NCBI RefSeq assembly: GCF_021869535.1
Contig: NW_026262712.1
Span: 65,504,100-65,568,099, forward strand
Direction: 5' to 3'
Length of the DNA stretch: 64,000 bases
DNA from: Mytilus californianus
Taxonomy: Eukaryota; Mollusca; Bivalvia; Mytilida; Mytilidae
The position numbers and the translations under genes were made by a program. Below are positions 1-11,459 of the stretch, one piece after another (position 1 is the stretch's first letter; each line of letters opens with the position of its first letter). The notes under the pieces were generated by a model, which worked only from the letters and a program-made list of their open reading frames with translations, searched no databases and was not told the origin of the DNA.

Positions 1-150
1 GTACATGCATTTTTTGAAAAGATGGTGGATCAAAGCCTGGTTTTGTAGCTATAGCTTACCCTCCCACATGTATGACAGTTGTTTATAGTTCCGTTATATT
101 GACAGAATCGGGTGAATAACCCAAACCGACATAATAGGTTCATGTGACAA
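1..150 (+). repeat. Interspersed repeat R1, cut by left edge
   Basis: This stretch contains GGTGGATCAAAGCCTGGTTT and TATGACAGTTGTTTATAGTT. It matches 15160-15440 in the same orientation and 10757-10945 inverted. From memory, the family is abundant in Mytilus. Confidence 0.65.
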
Positions 151-1315
151 TAAAAACACCCCCTTTTTCTTCCTTGGTATACTTGAAACCACTTGAATCC
201 ATTGGATTAAACAGAACCGTATTATGCAATAAAATCGGTAAATATAGAATATCCGATGAACAAACAGATCATTCTTTTAGTTTTGCTTTATTTCCTTAAG
301 AAGGATGAATATCTACTTGATCAAGTAACAACGGAAATTTTGGAAAAGTTATTTCAATGTATACATCTTTTATTATCTTGTTAAATGTTGGTATTAAGGC
401 TCGATTAGATGAAAATAAAACGTTGAAAACGTAATACCTCGTCAGACAAACAAGTAAGAAATGTCCTTGCTATGACTTTACAATGTTAGATCTGGAGAAA
501 CTAATGATTAATGAGCTACATACCATCTTCTAACCGTGTTATGTGAATGCTTTGTAAATCTGTAGTGAGTTTTGGTACAATTTTAATATATTTATTATAT
601 AAAATGAGATGTTATGAATACCTAAAAGGGTAAACTGCCCAAATGCACAATGAACCAGAACATGAGCATTTTTGACCTGGAACTAAAAAAGTATAGTGTT
701 TTCTACTATGTTTTCAAACTGTATAATTATGTTACAGAAAATTCGTATAATTAGGGATTATGTATAATCACTGAAATTTTCAAGGATTATGTATAATCAC
801 TGGTAACTTTAGTGCTTGATAATGAAGAAAAAAATTACATAATTTATTTTAAACATCTTTAGAAACATAAATATTAAAGTCTTAAGCACAATATTCTAAT
901 ACAAATTATTTATTTAACAAACTGCATTGTTAATTTTGATGACATCTGCTATTGAACATTTGCTCTGCTTATAGCTTTTTTTAAACAAAAAATAACTTTT
1001 AAAAACCTTGTCCTTCACATATTGAATCTGATTTTACTGCACGTTGAAGAGAAATAAAGTGTTCATTATGAACATCTGAAGGTGCAAAAAAGTAAATCAG
1101 ATACCTCAAATTGATTCCTTGTATAGGATCTGAGCAAAATACCATGTTTCGTAGCCAGGCATTATCCTTTTCCACCCTTTCATAAACGATGGCCATCATA
1201 GTTTGGGTCTCCTTTTCCACGATCAAAATGTGGAATCTGTATCAAAACATTACAGCCAACGTTGGCCTCTTCAAAAATTGTGTTCTGTCAAGTATGCGTC
1301 ACACGATCTTTGCAT
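151..1315. other. AT-rich non-coding DNA
   Basis: No gene is seen. The only structure is two direct copies of a quasi-palindromic 20-mer (GGATTATGTATAATCACTG) at about 753-772 and 783-802. Related copies lie at 1914-2017. Confidence 0.5.
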
Positions 1316-1575
1316 TTATCTTCAGAACATGAGCATGCATTTGACATGTATTTTTGGAGTCGGAATAGATCTCCCTTTCAAAACACCTGAATTATCTTCA
1401 GAACATGAGCATGCATTTGACATGTATTTTTGGAGTCGGAATAGATCTCCATTTCAAAACACCTGAAATATCTTCAGAACATGAGCATGCATTTGACATG
1501 TATTTTTGGAGTCGGAATAGATCTCCCTTTCAAAACACCTGACTTATCTTCAGAACATCAGCATGCATTTGACAA
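1316..1575 (+). repeat. 76-bp tandem repeat, about 3.4 copies
   Basis: TTCAGAACATGAGCATGCAT recurs at 1321, 1397 and 1473, with a fourth start at 1549. The period is exactly 76 bp and the copies are nearly identical. The open frames here are by-products of the repeat. A detached fragment of the same unit lies at 2337-2391. Confidence 0.92.
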
Positions 1576-1913
1576 TGTTTTTGACAATCAATACAGTTCA
1601 TGGCATACGTGTACAGTTATCAGTATCATTAAGAATGTTGGTATTATTGATTCAATTTTAAATATTGTTTAGTTTATGAGTTAATAAGGTCCAATACACT
1701 TAAATAGAATATTACTAGAAAAACTGTTTACTGAAGATTTGAAAAATGGACAGGGAATGACAACTGACCTCTTAAACCATAAAGGGGTAAGAAATACCGA
1801 GGATGTATTTGTTTACATTTGATTTATTTTTAGCAAACAAAGCTTAAGGATATTTGTATTAATGATAATCCTTGAAATCGTTTCAAGAAATTTTTAATAA
1901 TTCTTAAAAATTT

Positions 1914-2017
1914 CAGGGATTATGTAAAATCACTGGTCCTTTTCAGGGATTATTTATTATCACTAACAAAAATGAGTTTAGTGATTATGCAAAATCCCCG
2001 AAGAAAATCAGGGATTC
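1914..2017. repeat. Cluster of quasi-palindromic GGGATTATG.ATAATCACTG motifs
   Basis: Two direct copies and one inverted copy (AGTGATTATGCAAAATCCCC) lie within about 100 bp, with a further half copy at 2008-2017. The pattern suggests ends or sub-terminal repeats of an unclassified element. Confidence 0.5.
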
Positions 2018-2336
2018 TACATATTACCAGCTGATAATACAAATTCACTCTATATATTTAATACCTTATGTCAAGAATTAATTACAGAAAAACCGCAAAT
2101 ATTAAAAACCTCAATATCGTGTTGTAATTTTTGATGAATTTATATTGTAACAGTAATAAGCGCTTCGTACGCATGAAATTTATAAAGTAATGATCACTGT
2201 TATGACTTGGTTGACAATAACAAAAAAATCTGTATAACAGATAACGATAAATTCGTATCATTCAATGAAACGTAGTTACCATCTTGTCATCATTTCCGTT
2301 TCTCTTTACTGTATAGAATTCTATAAACGTTTCGTA

Positions 2337-2391
2337 ATGTATTTTTTTTAGTCGGAATAGATCTCCCTTTCAAAACACCTGAGTTATCTTT
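2337..2391 (+). repeat. Detached fragment of the 76-bp unit
   Basis: GTCGGAATAGATCTCCCTTT and the following CAAAACACCTGA match the 76-bp unit at 1316-1575, about 760 bp away from that array. Confidence 0.85.
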
Positions 2392-2536
2392 ACCGAGGGG
2401 AATTAATTTTTAATATTTTCTGCAAATATATAACATTAAGCAGTATTGTTTATCTTTTTTTTTTGTTTCCTTTTAAGTAAACACTCAAAAACACAAATCT
2501 AACAAAGTCAGTCGACATCATGTCTAAATGAAAAGC

Positions 2537-2712
2537 AATTATTTATTTAAGGAATGACTGTAATATTTTTTCTGTCTATGAAGAAATAACATCAAAAATG
2601 TGGTGCACACTGAATAAACCGCGTAGCAGGTTATTTAAAAGTGTGCTCCACATTTGTGTGGTTATTTCGAATAGAGAGAAACAATATTACAGTCTTTCCT
2701 TATCATTTAATT
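2537..2712. mobile_element. Hairpin MITE
   Basis: Two arms of about 62 bp are near-perfect inverted repeats. The left arm runs from AAGGAATGACTGTAATATT to GTGGTGCACACT, and the right arm from AGTGTGCTCCACATTTG to CAGTCTTTCCTT. A loop of about 27 bp containing CCGCGTAGCAGG separates them. There is no coding capacity. Confidence 0.75.
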
Positions 2713-3390
2713 CTAAATTCCACTTATAAGGAGTAAATCATAAAAAAACGTTGATGACGTCACGTTCACATGACAAAATTATATCTATGAGCTGATAGAC
2801 AAAAAACTGTCAGCCAAACAGAAGACGTGTAACATCCAAAATTAAATTATTATACAATATAACAGTGGAAAACTATTTATGGCTCTTTCATTGCAATTTT
2901 AAACCAAATAGTCATACAAAGTTTTTAATATGTTTCCGTATCTTTACGCCTCAAAATATTAAATTATACAAAAAATCAGTTTTGATATGTATTTTATATC
3001 ATACTACTGTTGTGATATTGTCTTCAAAACTCTACCATAATGATTAAAAGAAGAAAATGCAAAATTCCCTGTTAGTAAAGAGTGGCGCAAAAATAAATTA
3101 TAACTTTTCTTTCAAATGACATGACAAATTATAAAAGTACGTTCGACTTTCAGTACAAACGATGCATTAAATTTTAACAATATAATCTCTACATTTTAGG
3201 GGGTCTAATCATATAGCTACGTGATAGGTTATGCTATTGAGTAGACATACAGATTATATTCCCTGTTGACTCCGTTTTATTCCATAAATATTCACTTTTG
3301 TGTATTCTGATGTTGTTATCTGTTATGTAGTGTTTGTGACACTTTAGTACCCCTAGAGATAGATAGCATGACGGAACTGATTTTTATATT
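2713..3390. other. AT-rich non-coding DNA
   Basis: I see no gene, RNA or clear repeat in this stretch. Confidence 0.4.
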
Positions 3391-3394
3391 GTGT

Positions 3395-3785
3395 TCTTAT
3401 GTTGTGCTGTAACACCACTGTCCCAGGTTAGGGGAGGGTTGAGCACTCACACACATGTTTAACCCCACCACATTCGTTATGTACCTGTCCCAAGTCAGGA
3501 GCCTGTTGAGCAGTACTTGTCGTTGGTTCGATTCATGTCTGTCATTTTTGTTTTTCGAAAATTGTTTTGTTATAAATTAGGCCTTTAGTTTTCTCAATTG
3601 GATTGTTTCATATTTTTCATGTCGGGGCCTTTTAAAGCCGACTATACGGTATGGGTTTTTCTCATTGTTGAAGGCCGTACGAAAGCCTATAATTGTTTAC
3701 ATTCACCTTATTTGAACTTATGTGGATATTTGTCTCATTGGCAATCATACCACATTTCCGTATTTTTACATAGCTGTTCATGTTT
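3395..3785 (+). repeat. Interspersed repeat R2
   Basis: This copy contains CACTGTCCCAGGTTAGGGGA, CCTGTCCCAAGTCAGGAGCC, a GGGGCCTTTTA segment and TCTCATTGGCAATCATACCA. The same order is seen at 14740-15125 and 34385-34800; the 3' part recurs at 7440-7600, and inverted at 8045-8230 and 56560-56770. From memory, this is a very common Mytilus family. Confidence 0.75.
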
Positions 3786-3879
3786 ACGTGTCGAGCAAAT
3801 GGTTTTACTTTATCCTAAGATGATGTGATTCTGACTGTTTTCTGTTCATGCAAAGAGTGACACTAGTCAAACATCCGAG

Positions 3880-3990
3880 TTCATCATCGGGTTTGGCGTT
3901 GGTTTGGTGTTGCTCGATTTTTTTGTTTTCTGTATAGTGTTTTGTGGACTGTTGTTTCGTCTTTTCGTAATTTTTCGATTTGTCAATTAC
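3880..3990 (+). repeat. Interspersed repeat R3, diverged fragment
   Basis: GTGTTGCTCGA followed by GTTTTGTGGACTGTTGTTTCGTC resembles the 5' part of R3 (5530-5700, 27950-28210). Confidence 0.45.
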
Positions 3991-5525
3991 GTTGTATGTT
4001 TCTATTTAACTTATAATTTTTGATTGCCCTCTTTGAATCTTTTATCTCATTTTGTACTTGATCTAAGATCATATTTGAATGTGTATCCACATAATTACCT
4101 TTATATCTATCATATAAATCTAGGTGCCCGAAATAAGCATTTCAGTCAATCACCAAGAATGTACTCAACTTTGTATTACCTCATTTCACGAAGTGTGTTT
4201 GGAATTGCAACCTTTGTTAAAGACTAAATATATTGATGCGAAAAAGGACACATTTACAGAGAAAAAAGAGATACCAAAGGGGTTTATGATGTTTTTATCT
4301 TTCGTAATATGTTGAAAAAAATTTAAATTGATTAAACTGATCAAAAGAATAGATCTGCAGCAGAACATATTTGTATGATATCATAATTTCATTGATTTTA
4401 ATAACTAGACATATGAGTGTCTTATAGGCACTTATTCTACAATCGTTTTAATCTTATTTGAAAGATTGTAAATTAAGTTGTATGCAGATATCTTCAAGGC
4501 AGTCAATATTAATAATTTTGGTAACTGTTAGTTATTGTGTTTTACTCAATCAAATAAGTGCTTACTCATGATCTGATATTGGACTGGGTAAAAATTTATA
4601 GACCCCAAGTAAAACATTAGAACAAAAGTGGGTTAATGTTTTATCTTATTTTGAAGAAAAGATTTAATCAAAATTTTCCTATTCCGATATAAATGTTTTA
4701 GATATTGATTCAGACAAAAATGTACGTCTAGTTAATTGTTTTATGATACAGTTTATAGATATATATAAAGATCAAACATACCGGTATTGAATAAATAATT
4801 AATTGGTTTGAGTATAAACAAACAAACAACATGGAATGAACACATGTTGAAACTGAGTCTAAATCTGTTGTCTAATTTTATCGATAGGGTGTTCATCTCA
4901 TGGTAATTTGAACAACCCGTCATAAGATTTCAAAGTGTTATCCAGTAACAAGCTTATATGTCAAAGCCAGGAACATGAGAATGGACCATTGTATACATAT
5001 GTGATCTATGACAAAGATAAAATATACCTAGCTAATATTGTAACGATCCAAACGATCTGTGATCGCGAGCGTATGACATTGTGCAGGTATCGTTGATATT
5101 TCTTTTGAAATTCGAATCTTCAAAACTCAATGCTATGTTTTATTCAGTTGTGGCTTTAACATTGATTTATATAAAATCAGATGATGCGTATTAGTCTACA
5201 CGAGACAGCAACCCAACGATAAAAATAGCAAAACCACATCAACAATAAACTCCCCTTATCTAAAAAGTTAACAAAGTCATTATTAGTGTTTCATTCTTTC
5301 ATTCTATTCAACTCAATATCAATGTAATAACCTAGTTTATATTTCATACTGATCCTAACATTTAAGATTTTTCTTACTTCATAATAAACCATATTCTAAG
5401 CTACATATGTAGGAAAAAGAGATAGACTTTCATACAGGTAGAAGTCTTTCGCTTGGATTTTGGTTGTTTACGTTCTACTTTCCTCATTCATCACTTATCA
5501 CTTACCCTGGCAGAGCACCTAAGAT
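3991..5525. other. AT-rich non-coding DNA with one open frame of unknown meaning
   Basis: No recognised gene is present. An open frame runs from a TCTAG at about 4110 to a stop at 4315 and reads coding-like, but I recognise no family. The rest shows nothing. Confidence 0.35.
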
Positions 5526-5529
5526 CACC

Positions 5530-5700
5530 CCCGGGTTTTGTGGGGTTCGTGTTGGTCAGTCGTTAGTTTTCTATGTTGTGTTTTGTATGTTGTTGTTTGT
5601 CTTTTGGTCTTTTTCTTTTTTGCCATGACGTTCGACTTATGTGTTTGAATGTCCCTTTGGTATCTTTCGCCTCACTGATGTACAGATTATGAGGCACACG
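5530..5700 (+). repeat. Interspersed repeat R3
   Basis: This copy contains GTTTTCTATGTTGTGTTTTG, a run of TTTGGTCTTTTTC, GCCATGACGTTCGACTTATG and GTCCCTTTGGTATCTTTCGC. It matches the copies at 17340-17440, 27950-28210 and 48090-48275, and inverted copies at 11280-11455 and 62150-62260. Confidence 0.7.
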
Positions 5701-5923
5701 TACAATAGGTACCACTGGTGGATCGACAATCATTTTCCCTGCTGAGAGCACACGATTTATTCATGAAAATCAATAGGTTAAAACCAAATAAGACTATATA
5801 TAATCTTTATATACCAAAACAGCTGTTTGATCTGTAATTCTAAAGATTATTTCCTATTCCCAGTTTTACCATTTTGACTGAGTACGGATTATTATGGCGG
5901 GTGATGCATTGATAACAGAAATT

Positions 5924-6074
5924 CTTTTGACTCATCCGGGCTCTCTCCTTTTGACTCATCCGGTCTCTCTCCTTTTGACTCATCCGGTCTCTCTCCTATT
6001 GACTCATCCGGGCTCTCTCCTTTTGACTCATCCGGTCTCTCTCCTTTTGACTCATCCGGGCTCTCTCCTTTTGG
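5924..6074 (+). repeat. 24-bp minisatellite, about 6 copies
   Basis: TTTTGACTCATCCGG followed by G or T and CTCTCTCC repeats six times with period 24. The G/T position varies between copies. The 61-codon frame over it (THPGSLL repeats) is a product of the period being a multiple of three. Confidence 0.92.
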
Positions 6075-6079
6075 ATTAA

Positions 6080-7435
6080 TGCGATTCCTCTGTTTTTGGT
6101 TGTTTCCTTGATATGTTTCCTCTTAACATCAGTAATCTATTGTGGCCTTAATTATTATAACCAGTCAGCAATGATTTCGTTCGGTAGTTCGTTCGTCAGC
6201 AACGAATGAGTTATTTAAACCGTCCCAAAATTACTTATTGGTGATACGATGAGAAATAATGATATTGTGCGACCTAACAATCGAACTAATTACTGCGAGT
6301 CTTGGGTAGTCATTTACGTTAAAGATAGGATGTATGCTCATCTGCATATATAATAGATATTTTACATCTTATTTCATGTTGGAGGTTGTGGTTCTACAAT
6401 CAGTTGTCAATTGATATACTTATTTTCCTAATGGAAACCTTTTATTATCGAAAATGGAATGACATTTACATATTTGAAGCCATATAGTCTAGACAATCAT
6501 TTCGATACATTACCAAAACATGGCTAATAGGAAAGATCGATTCATATACTTCCACAAAAAATTAAGTACGGTATATTTTAGTCATAATATGACCAAACGG
6601 TAAATGTTCTCAGGCAAAACTCTATTGCAAATATGAATCAGAAATACCCGAATTTGAAAAAAAAATTCACAAGGGTTGAATAAATCAGGTAATTATGCCA
6701 ATAAATTTCTTGTATAAATAGATGTTAAAAAGTAACTTTGTTTTTATCATTGAACGTCTCGGGTTTATTACATTAGCACTCCTCTTAATCATATTTCATG
6801 TTTTCAGTTTACTGATCTTTGTTGAGTAATGGTGGTTTAGATAAATCATTCGGTTTGACAGTTTAGTTCAAAGTAGAGAATATTCAGTTTCGTATGATCA
6901 TAAACCATTTTCTTTTATGAATAGCACTGCGAGTAGGTGATGTGTACGATAAGCTTAAACATCGGGAACACAAGCCCTTTTCGTGTAATTATTTGAGATA
7001 TATATGGTTTTCTTTATAGTTAGAGGTGGTTCGATACAATGGACACCCCACTGTTCCTTTGCTTATGACGTTCATGTCAATAAGTAAACACATGTCACAA
7101 AACTCATACCAATTTTTTCAATAAAAAACGAAATTTGAAGTATTCTTTAAAACAGTTAGTCTTTGTATACTAGATCATATAGTGAACAATATCTCCTTAA
7201 CGTCTACATAGATTTAACAACTAGTTGTACAAGAAACGTTACATTTTTGTTACTTCAAAGCTTTTAATTTCAATGATCCAATCTACGGACTGACTTTTAG
7301 TAAGGTTACTTATCAACTTACCATATTTTAACTAATGCACAAATATGTTCGAAAAACACTTCCTGAAAGTTGAATCACTTCAGTTGAAATCTTACTCTTA
7401 AACAAGTACCATGGTATTTTCAAAGAAATTTTTTT
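6080..7435. other. AT-rich non-coding DNA
   Basis: I see no gene or clear repeat here. Confidence 0.4.
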
Positions 7436-7439
7436 AAAG

Positions 7440-7605
7440 TCTGTCATTTTTGTTTTTTTATATGTCGGGGCCTTTTATAGCCGACTATACTGTATGAGTT
7501 TTTCTCATTGTTGAAAGCCGTACGATTGCCTATAATTGCTTAAATCCACTTCATTTGAACTTTGGTGGATATTTGTCTCATTGGCAATCATATCACATCC
7601 CCTTA
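7440..7605 (+). repeat. Interspersed repeat R2, 3' part
   Basis: GTCGGGGCCTTTTATAGCCG, TTGAAAGCCGTACG and TCTCATTGGCAATCATATCA match R2 at 3600-3770. Confidence 0.75.
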
Positions 7606-8044
7606 TTTTCATATATATAGGATTACGCTTTTGTTAACATTTTTCTAAGGAAATCCACGATGAAGAATGATGCCTTTATTAAGTAATCTTTCATGCTCGA
7701 ATTTTGAAATAGTGTACTGTGGTAGTAACGTTAAATTTTTATTTAAATGTATGTGTTTTATTGAAATTAATCGTACAAATGTACAAATATATATGTCTTA
7801 TTGATTTTCAAGCGATTCTTTTATTGAAACAAAACAACGGACCTATATTATTCTAATCAACGGACTTTTCTCCTCGATAATACGAATGTAGAAATCATTT
7901 TTATGTCTTAAAAACAATTTATAGAGGCAATAAACGAGGATTCGTTATAATTAATATTTAGTTTTCTTTTATGATATTTTAACATTTTTTTTCGTGAATA
8001 TTCATGCATTTAAATTTGTTTGCAATACTAATTGTTTATATAAA

Positions 8045-8230
8045 TAAGAAGATGTGGTATGAGTGACATTGAGACAACTATCCATCCAAGTCACAATGTG
8101 TAAAAAGTAAACACTTATAGGTCAAAGTACGGCCTTCAACAGGGAGCCTTGACTTACACCGAATAGCAAGCTATAAAGGGCCCCAAAATGACTAGTTTAA
8201 AACAATTCAAACAGGAAAAACAACGGTTTT
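8045..8230 (-). repeat. Interspersed repeat R2, inverted
   Basis: AAGATGTGGTATGAGTGACA, TAAAGTACGGCCTTCAACA and AAAGGGCCCCAAAATGACTA are the reverse complement of the R2 3' part at 34660-34790. Confidence 0.75.
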
Positions 8231-10646
8231 TGTTTTTTCTGTGTTTGATGGCAATCTGGATTTTTGAATTTTATATCAATTCAATCTTTTACTTTGACTT
8301 TGATTTGTAAGCTAACATGAAGTGCTAGTGCGTCATTTTGATCGAGTTCTATTATTCACTGCTGAACGTTTAAAATATATCCATCCTTGAATCAATAGTG
8401 AGATTTGACATGTTGACTTACCGATGAATTTCTATATCAATGATGGGTTTTGTTTTTGTTTTGCTTCATTTATTTGTATTATTTAATTTTAAGGCCGGTA
8501 TAATTCTTACATTAATTCATTCTCAGCAAAATTTTGTAAAACTTAAAATTTGTAAAATTCATGTCTATACTGAATGCCTTCAATTCATTTTTATTATAAT
8601 TTTTTCATTATATATTCTCAACCTAGCTTTAAAATGTTTTTCTGGTGTAAACTAAGAATGTTGGATGAACATATGAGCAGGTTTTCTACCTTTATTGATT
8701 TAGAATTTTAACTGTTCGAAGGATCTGGTCTAATTTATTGTAATATGTTACATTTGGTTTAGTGCGTTTGCTGCATGCGTGACTTTAATAATCCAAAATC
8801 AGATAAATGTCAATGTAACCTTAATGAATAGCCTACAGTTGTAACTATCATTGGACTTGTTGCAATAAAAGGTAATAGTACTGTCTAGACAAAAATGAAT
8901 AAATGTATTTTATTTCAGTCTTAAAACAAAAATGAACCGAAAATGCTTACAAACATATTTATGGAATTATTTCGTCATAAATCCTTAATAATTGGTAAAA
9001 TAATAGGCTGACTAGTCGAAGTTTTATTTGACCATGCTCTATTTCTACATAACTTGTGTTTTTTCTATAGTAAAAGACAGAATATTAAATTGTTTTTTGT
9101 TTGTTTGCGAAGTATGGTTGCAGCCTCCTTCTCGAATTTCAAATAATTCAATTTACGTCAATTTTAGACAATTATATCTATAGACATAGTCAAAGCTACT
9201 CCAACACTTAACTCCTAAGCAGATGCTGCTTTTAAAACACATGTGGACTAATCAGGATTGTTTTTGTGTTTAATTTCCCAATTATTCAAGTTAAATATCC
9301 TTCTGATTCCGATGAAAATGTATTATATGATCATGTTTTATCTTGGGATGAAATTTGTAGATCTTTGAATTGGAATCAATAAGATTCGCATGTACTTCAT
9401 AAGCTACATTCAATTTACTGCGCACTTTAAGATTTCCCTGACGAACGTATCAAGGTTTAACTGATATTAGGCTTGTGTTATTATTGCATTGAAGTCTTAT
9501 TACGCAAATGTACAAAGAAAGTCTGCAATCGTAAAAACTTAGTAATTTCAATTCAAACTTGAGACACAAATACCTTCTTTCTAATTCGAATTGGATGGAA
9601 TAATAACAGCGATTTTGGCTTATAAGGAATATAGACAGAAAAACAAATACTATTTGCATTTGTTACTGATGTTTTGCTTTGGTGATTATTTTTTCAAAAT
9701 TCTATGAATATTATTAGGACACGTGCACTTTTTGTGATTTTATTTTCATATTTTAACATTTATCTGAATTGCATGATAATTGATCGTTATTTCTATATTA
9801 TGGTTCGTTTTGTGATATTGGTACATTTTGCAGTCAATTCTCATCTACTCATCTCATACTAATTGGTTATCCATCCATCAAAATAATGTGAACTGATAGG
9901 AGGTGGAGGCATACATTTGGTTATACGAGGCTTATTCAGAACTGCAACGTGTGGTCGATTTTGATATTTTAAATCTGACGCTCTGTGTTGACAGTTCATT
10001 TTCTCTTTGAACGCTGTCTAGGCAAATGTAAACCCCTACCCCAAACATATCCTGTTTGTGCAAGTAACAGTCCGTATTTACTTCATTTGTGAAGAGCTCC
10101 ACTGTTTCCAAAACAAAACACACAGAAGAAGGTACCATACAAATGATGGACGTTTTGATCATCAGACAGTATGTATTTTAATGGGTCTTAAATGTGTATT
10201 GGTCGAATTTTTCTGTTCATTTCATTGTTTATAGTGTGAATTTGCATAGCCAATGATGCATGCATAACAGGGTGTATGTATTGCCCCTCGCTCCTTTTCG
10301 AGTACATGCGAGTCCCTGATTTTTGTTTGTAACATTGTTTTGTCTCTTCCCAATCGGTTGACGAGATTTGAAGACCTGTAATTTACTGTCGTCTTAATTT
10401 TTACTCATATGAAGAAAAACTTTCTGAAAGACAAAGAGAGGAAAAAATAAACATCTTACAAAGTTCTTTAATATTACTTTCAGAAATATTGATTGTTGCC
10501 TGACACTCAATAACCCACACTTCAATAAGTGCCCGCTTGTCATGTATCATAGTGGGATTGATATTGAGGTTACTACCTAAAAGAGAAAATCTGCCTAATA
10601 TCTTTATCTTGTCCTTAATATTAGTCACATACGGACGACTTTAAAC
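8231..10646. other. AT-rich non-coding DNA
   Basis: No gene is recognised. Minus-strand open frames at 9932-10162 and 10401-10628 have no recognisable domain. Confidence 0.35.
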
Positions 10647-10740
10647 AAGAACCTATGACAAACGTAATGATTTCAGCTTTGAAATTGTCACTTTCCAATT
10701 TCTCAGCCATATCATACCCTCTGTCCGTTATCCTATGGTA
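10647..10740 (+). pseudogene. Short reverse-transcriptase remnant
   Basis: One frame reads YDKRNDFSFEIVTFQFLS. I recognise this as the segment downstream of the YIDD box in a Penelope-like reverse-transcriptase family common in bivalves. The minus-strand remnant at 12785-13423 carries its own version of the same segment. Only about 30 codons remain. Confidence 0.5.
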
Positions 10741-10756
10741 TTTACATATCTAAATT

Positions 10757-10945
10757 AATTAGCTGTTGAGGTTTAGCTAGCTATAAAACCAGGTTTAACC
10801 CACCATTTTCTTAGGAAAATGCATGTACCCGGTCAGGAATATGGCTGTTGTTTTTCACTTGTTTCGTTGATTGAAAGCGTTTGATTTTTATGGACTTCCC
10901 CTGTTTATTTTTGCCGTGGAGTTTCTGTATTTTTGCTTTACTCTC
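10757..10945 (-). repeat. Interspersed repeat R1, inverted
   Basis: GTTTAGCTAGCTATAAAACC and GGTTTAACCCACCATTTTCT are the reverse complement of the R1 core. A related but diverged core lies at 32440-32560. Confidence 0.6.
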
Positions 10946-11279
10946 TTAATAAGTTACGCTTGTGCATTTTCACACTTTACGAACCTCATTAACAGCACTC
11001 GATATGAAGCCGAATTCGTTGCTAGATGTCCGTACTATTTTGTTTACATTGAGGAACATCGATACGGCGTAATATTAACAGATTAGAAATAATATCGGGA
11101 AACTAAATCTAGCTTATAGTGACATAATTTGCCTGAAAATATCATTGTAAAAAAACGGACACCATAAAACATTTATACAACAACATATATAGAAGACAAT
11201 AGGTTTACTTTAATTTATTTCTAGCTTTGTGTTGATGGTTGCTGTCCCATTGACGTGTAACCATTATCTACTTTATACA

Positions 11280-11455
11280 TATCAGTACAATAGATGCAAA
11301 AGATACCAAAGGCACATTCAAACTCACAAGTCGAATAAAAACTGACAACGCTATGGCAAAAAAAGAAAAGACCAAAACACAAACAACAGAACAAAAACAC
11401 AACATGGAAAAAATAAAGACTGATCAATACGAACACTACCAAAAACCGGGGGTGA
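11280..11455 (-). repeat. Interspersed repeat R3, inverted
   Basis: AAAGATACCAAAGGCACATT, CGAATAAAAACTGACAACGC and CAAACAACAGAACAAAAACA are the reverse complement of R3. Confidence 0.7.
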
Positions 11456-11459
11456 TACA

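Noticed and set aside
1316-1575. CRISPR-like direct repeats
   Set aside because: The copies are contiguous with no spacers, and the genome is animal.
5894-6079. THPGSLL repeat protein
   Set aside because: It results from a 24-bp minisatellite whose period is a multiple of three; there are no gene signals around it.
9932-10162. 76-codon minus-strand frame with plausible composition
   Set aside because: No family recognised and no matching exon neighbours; kept only as non-coding.
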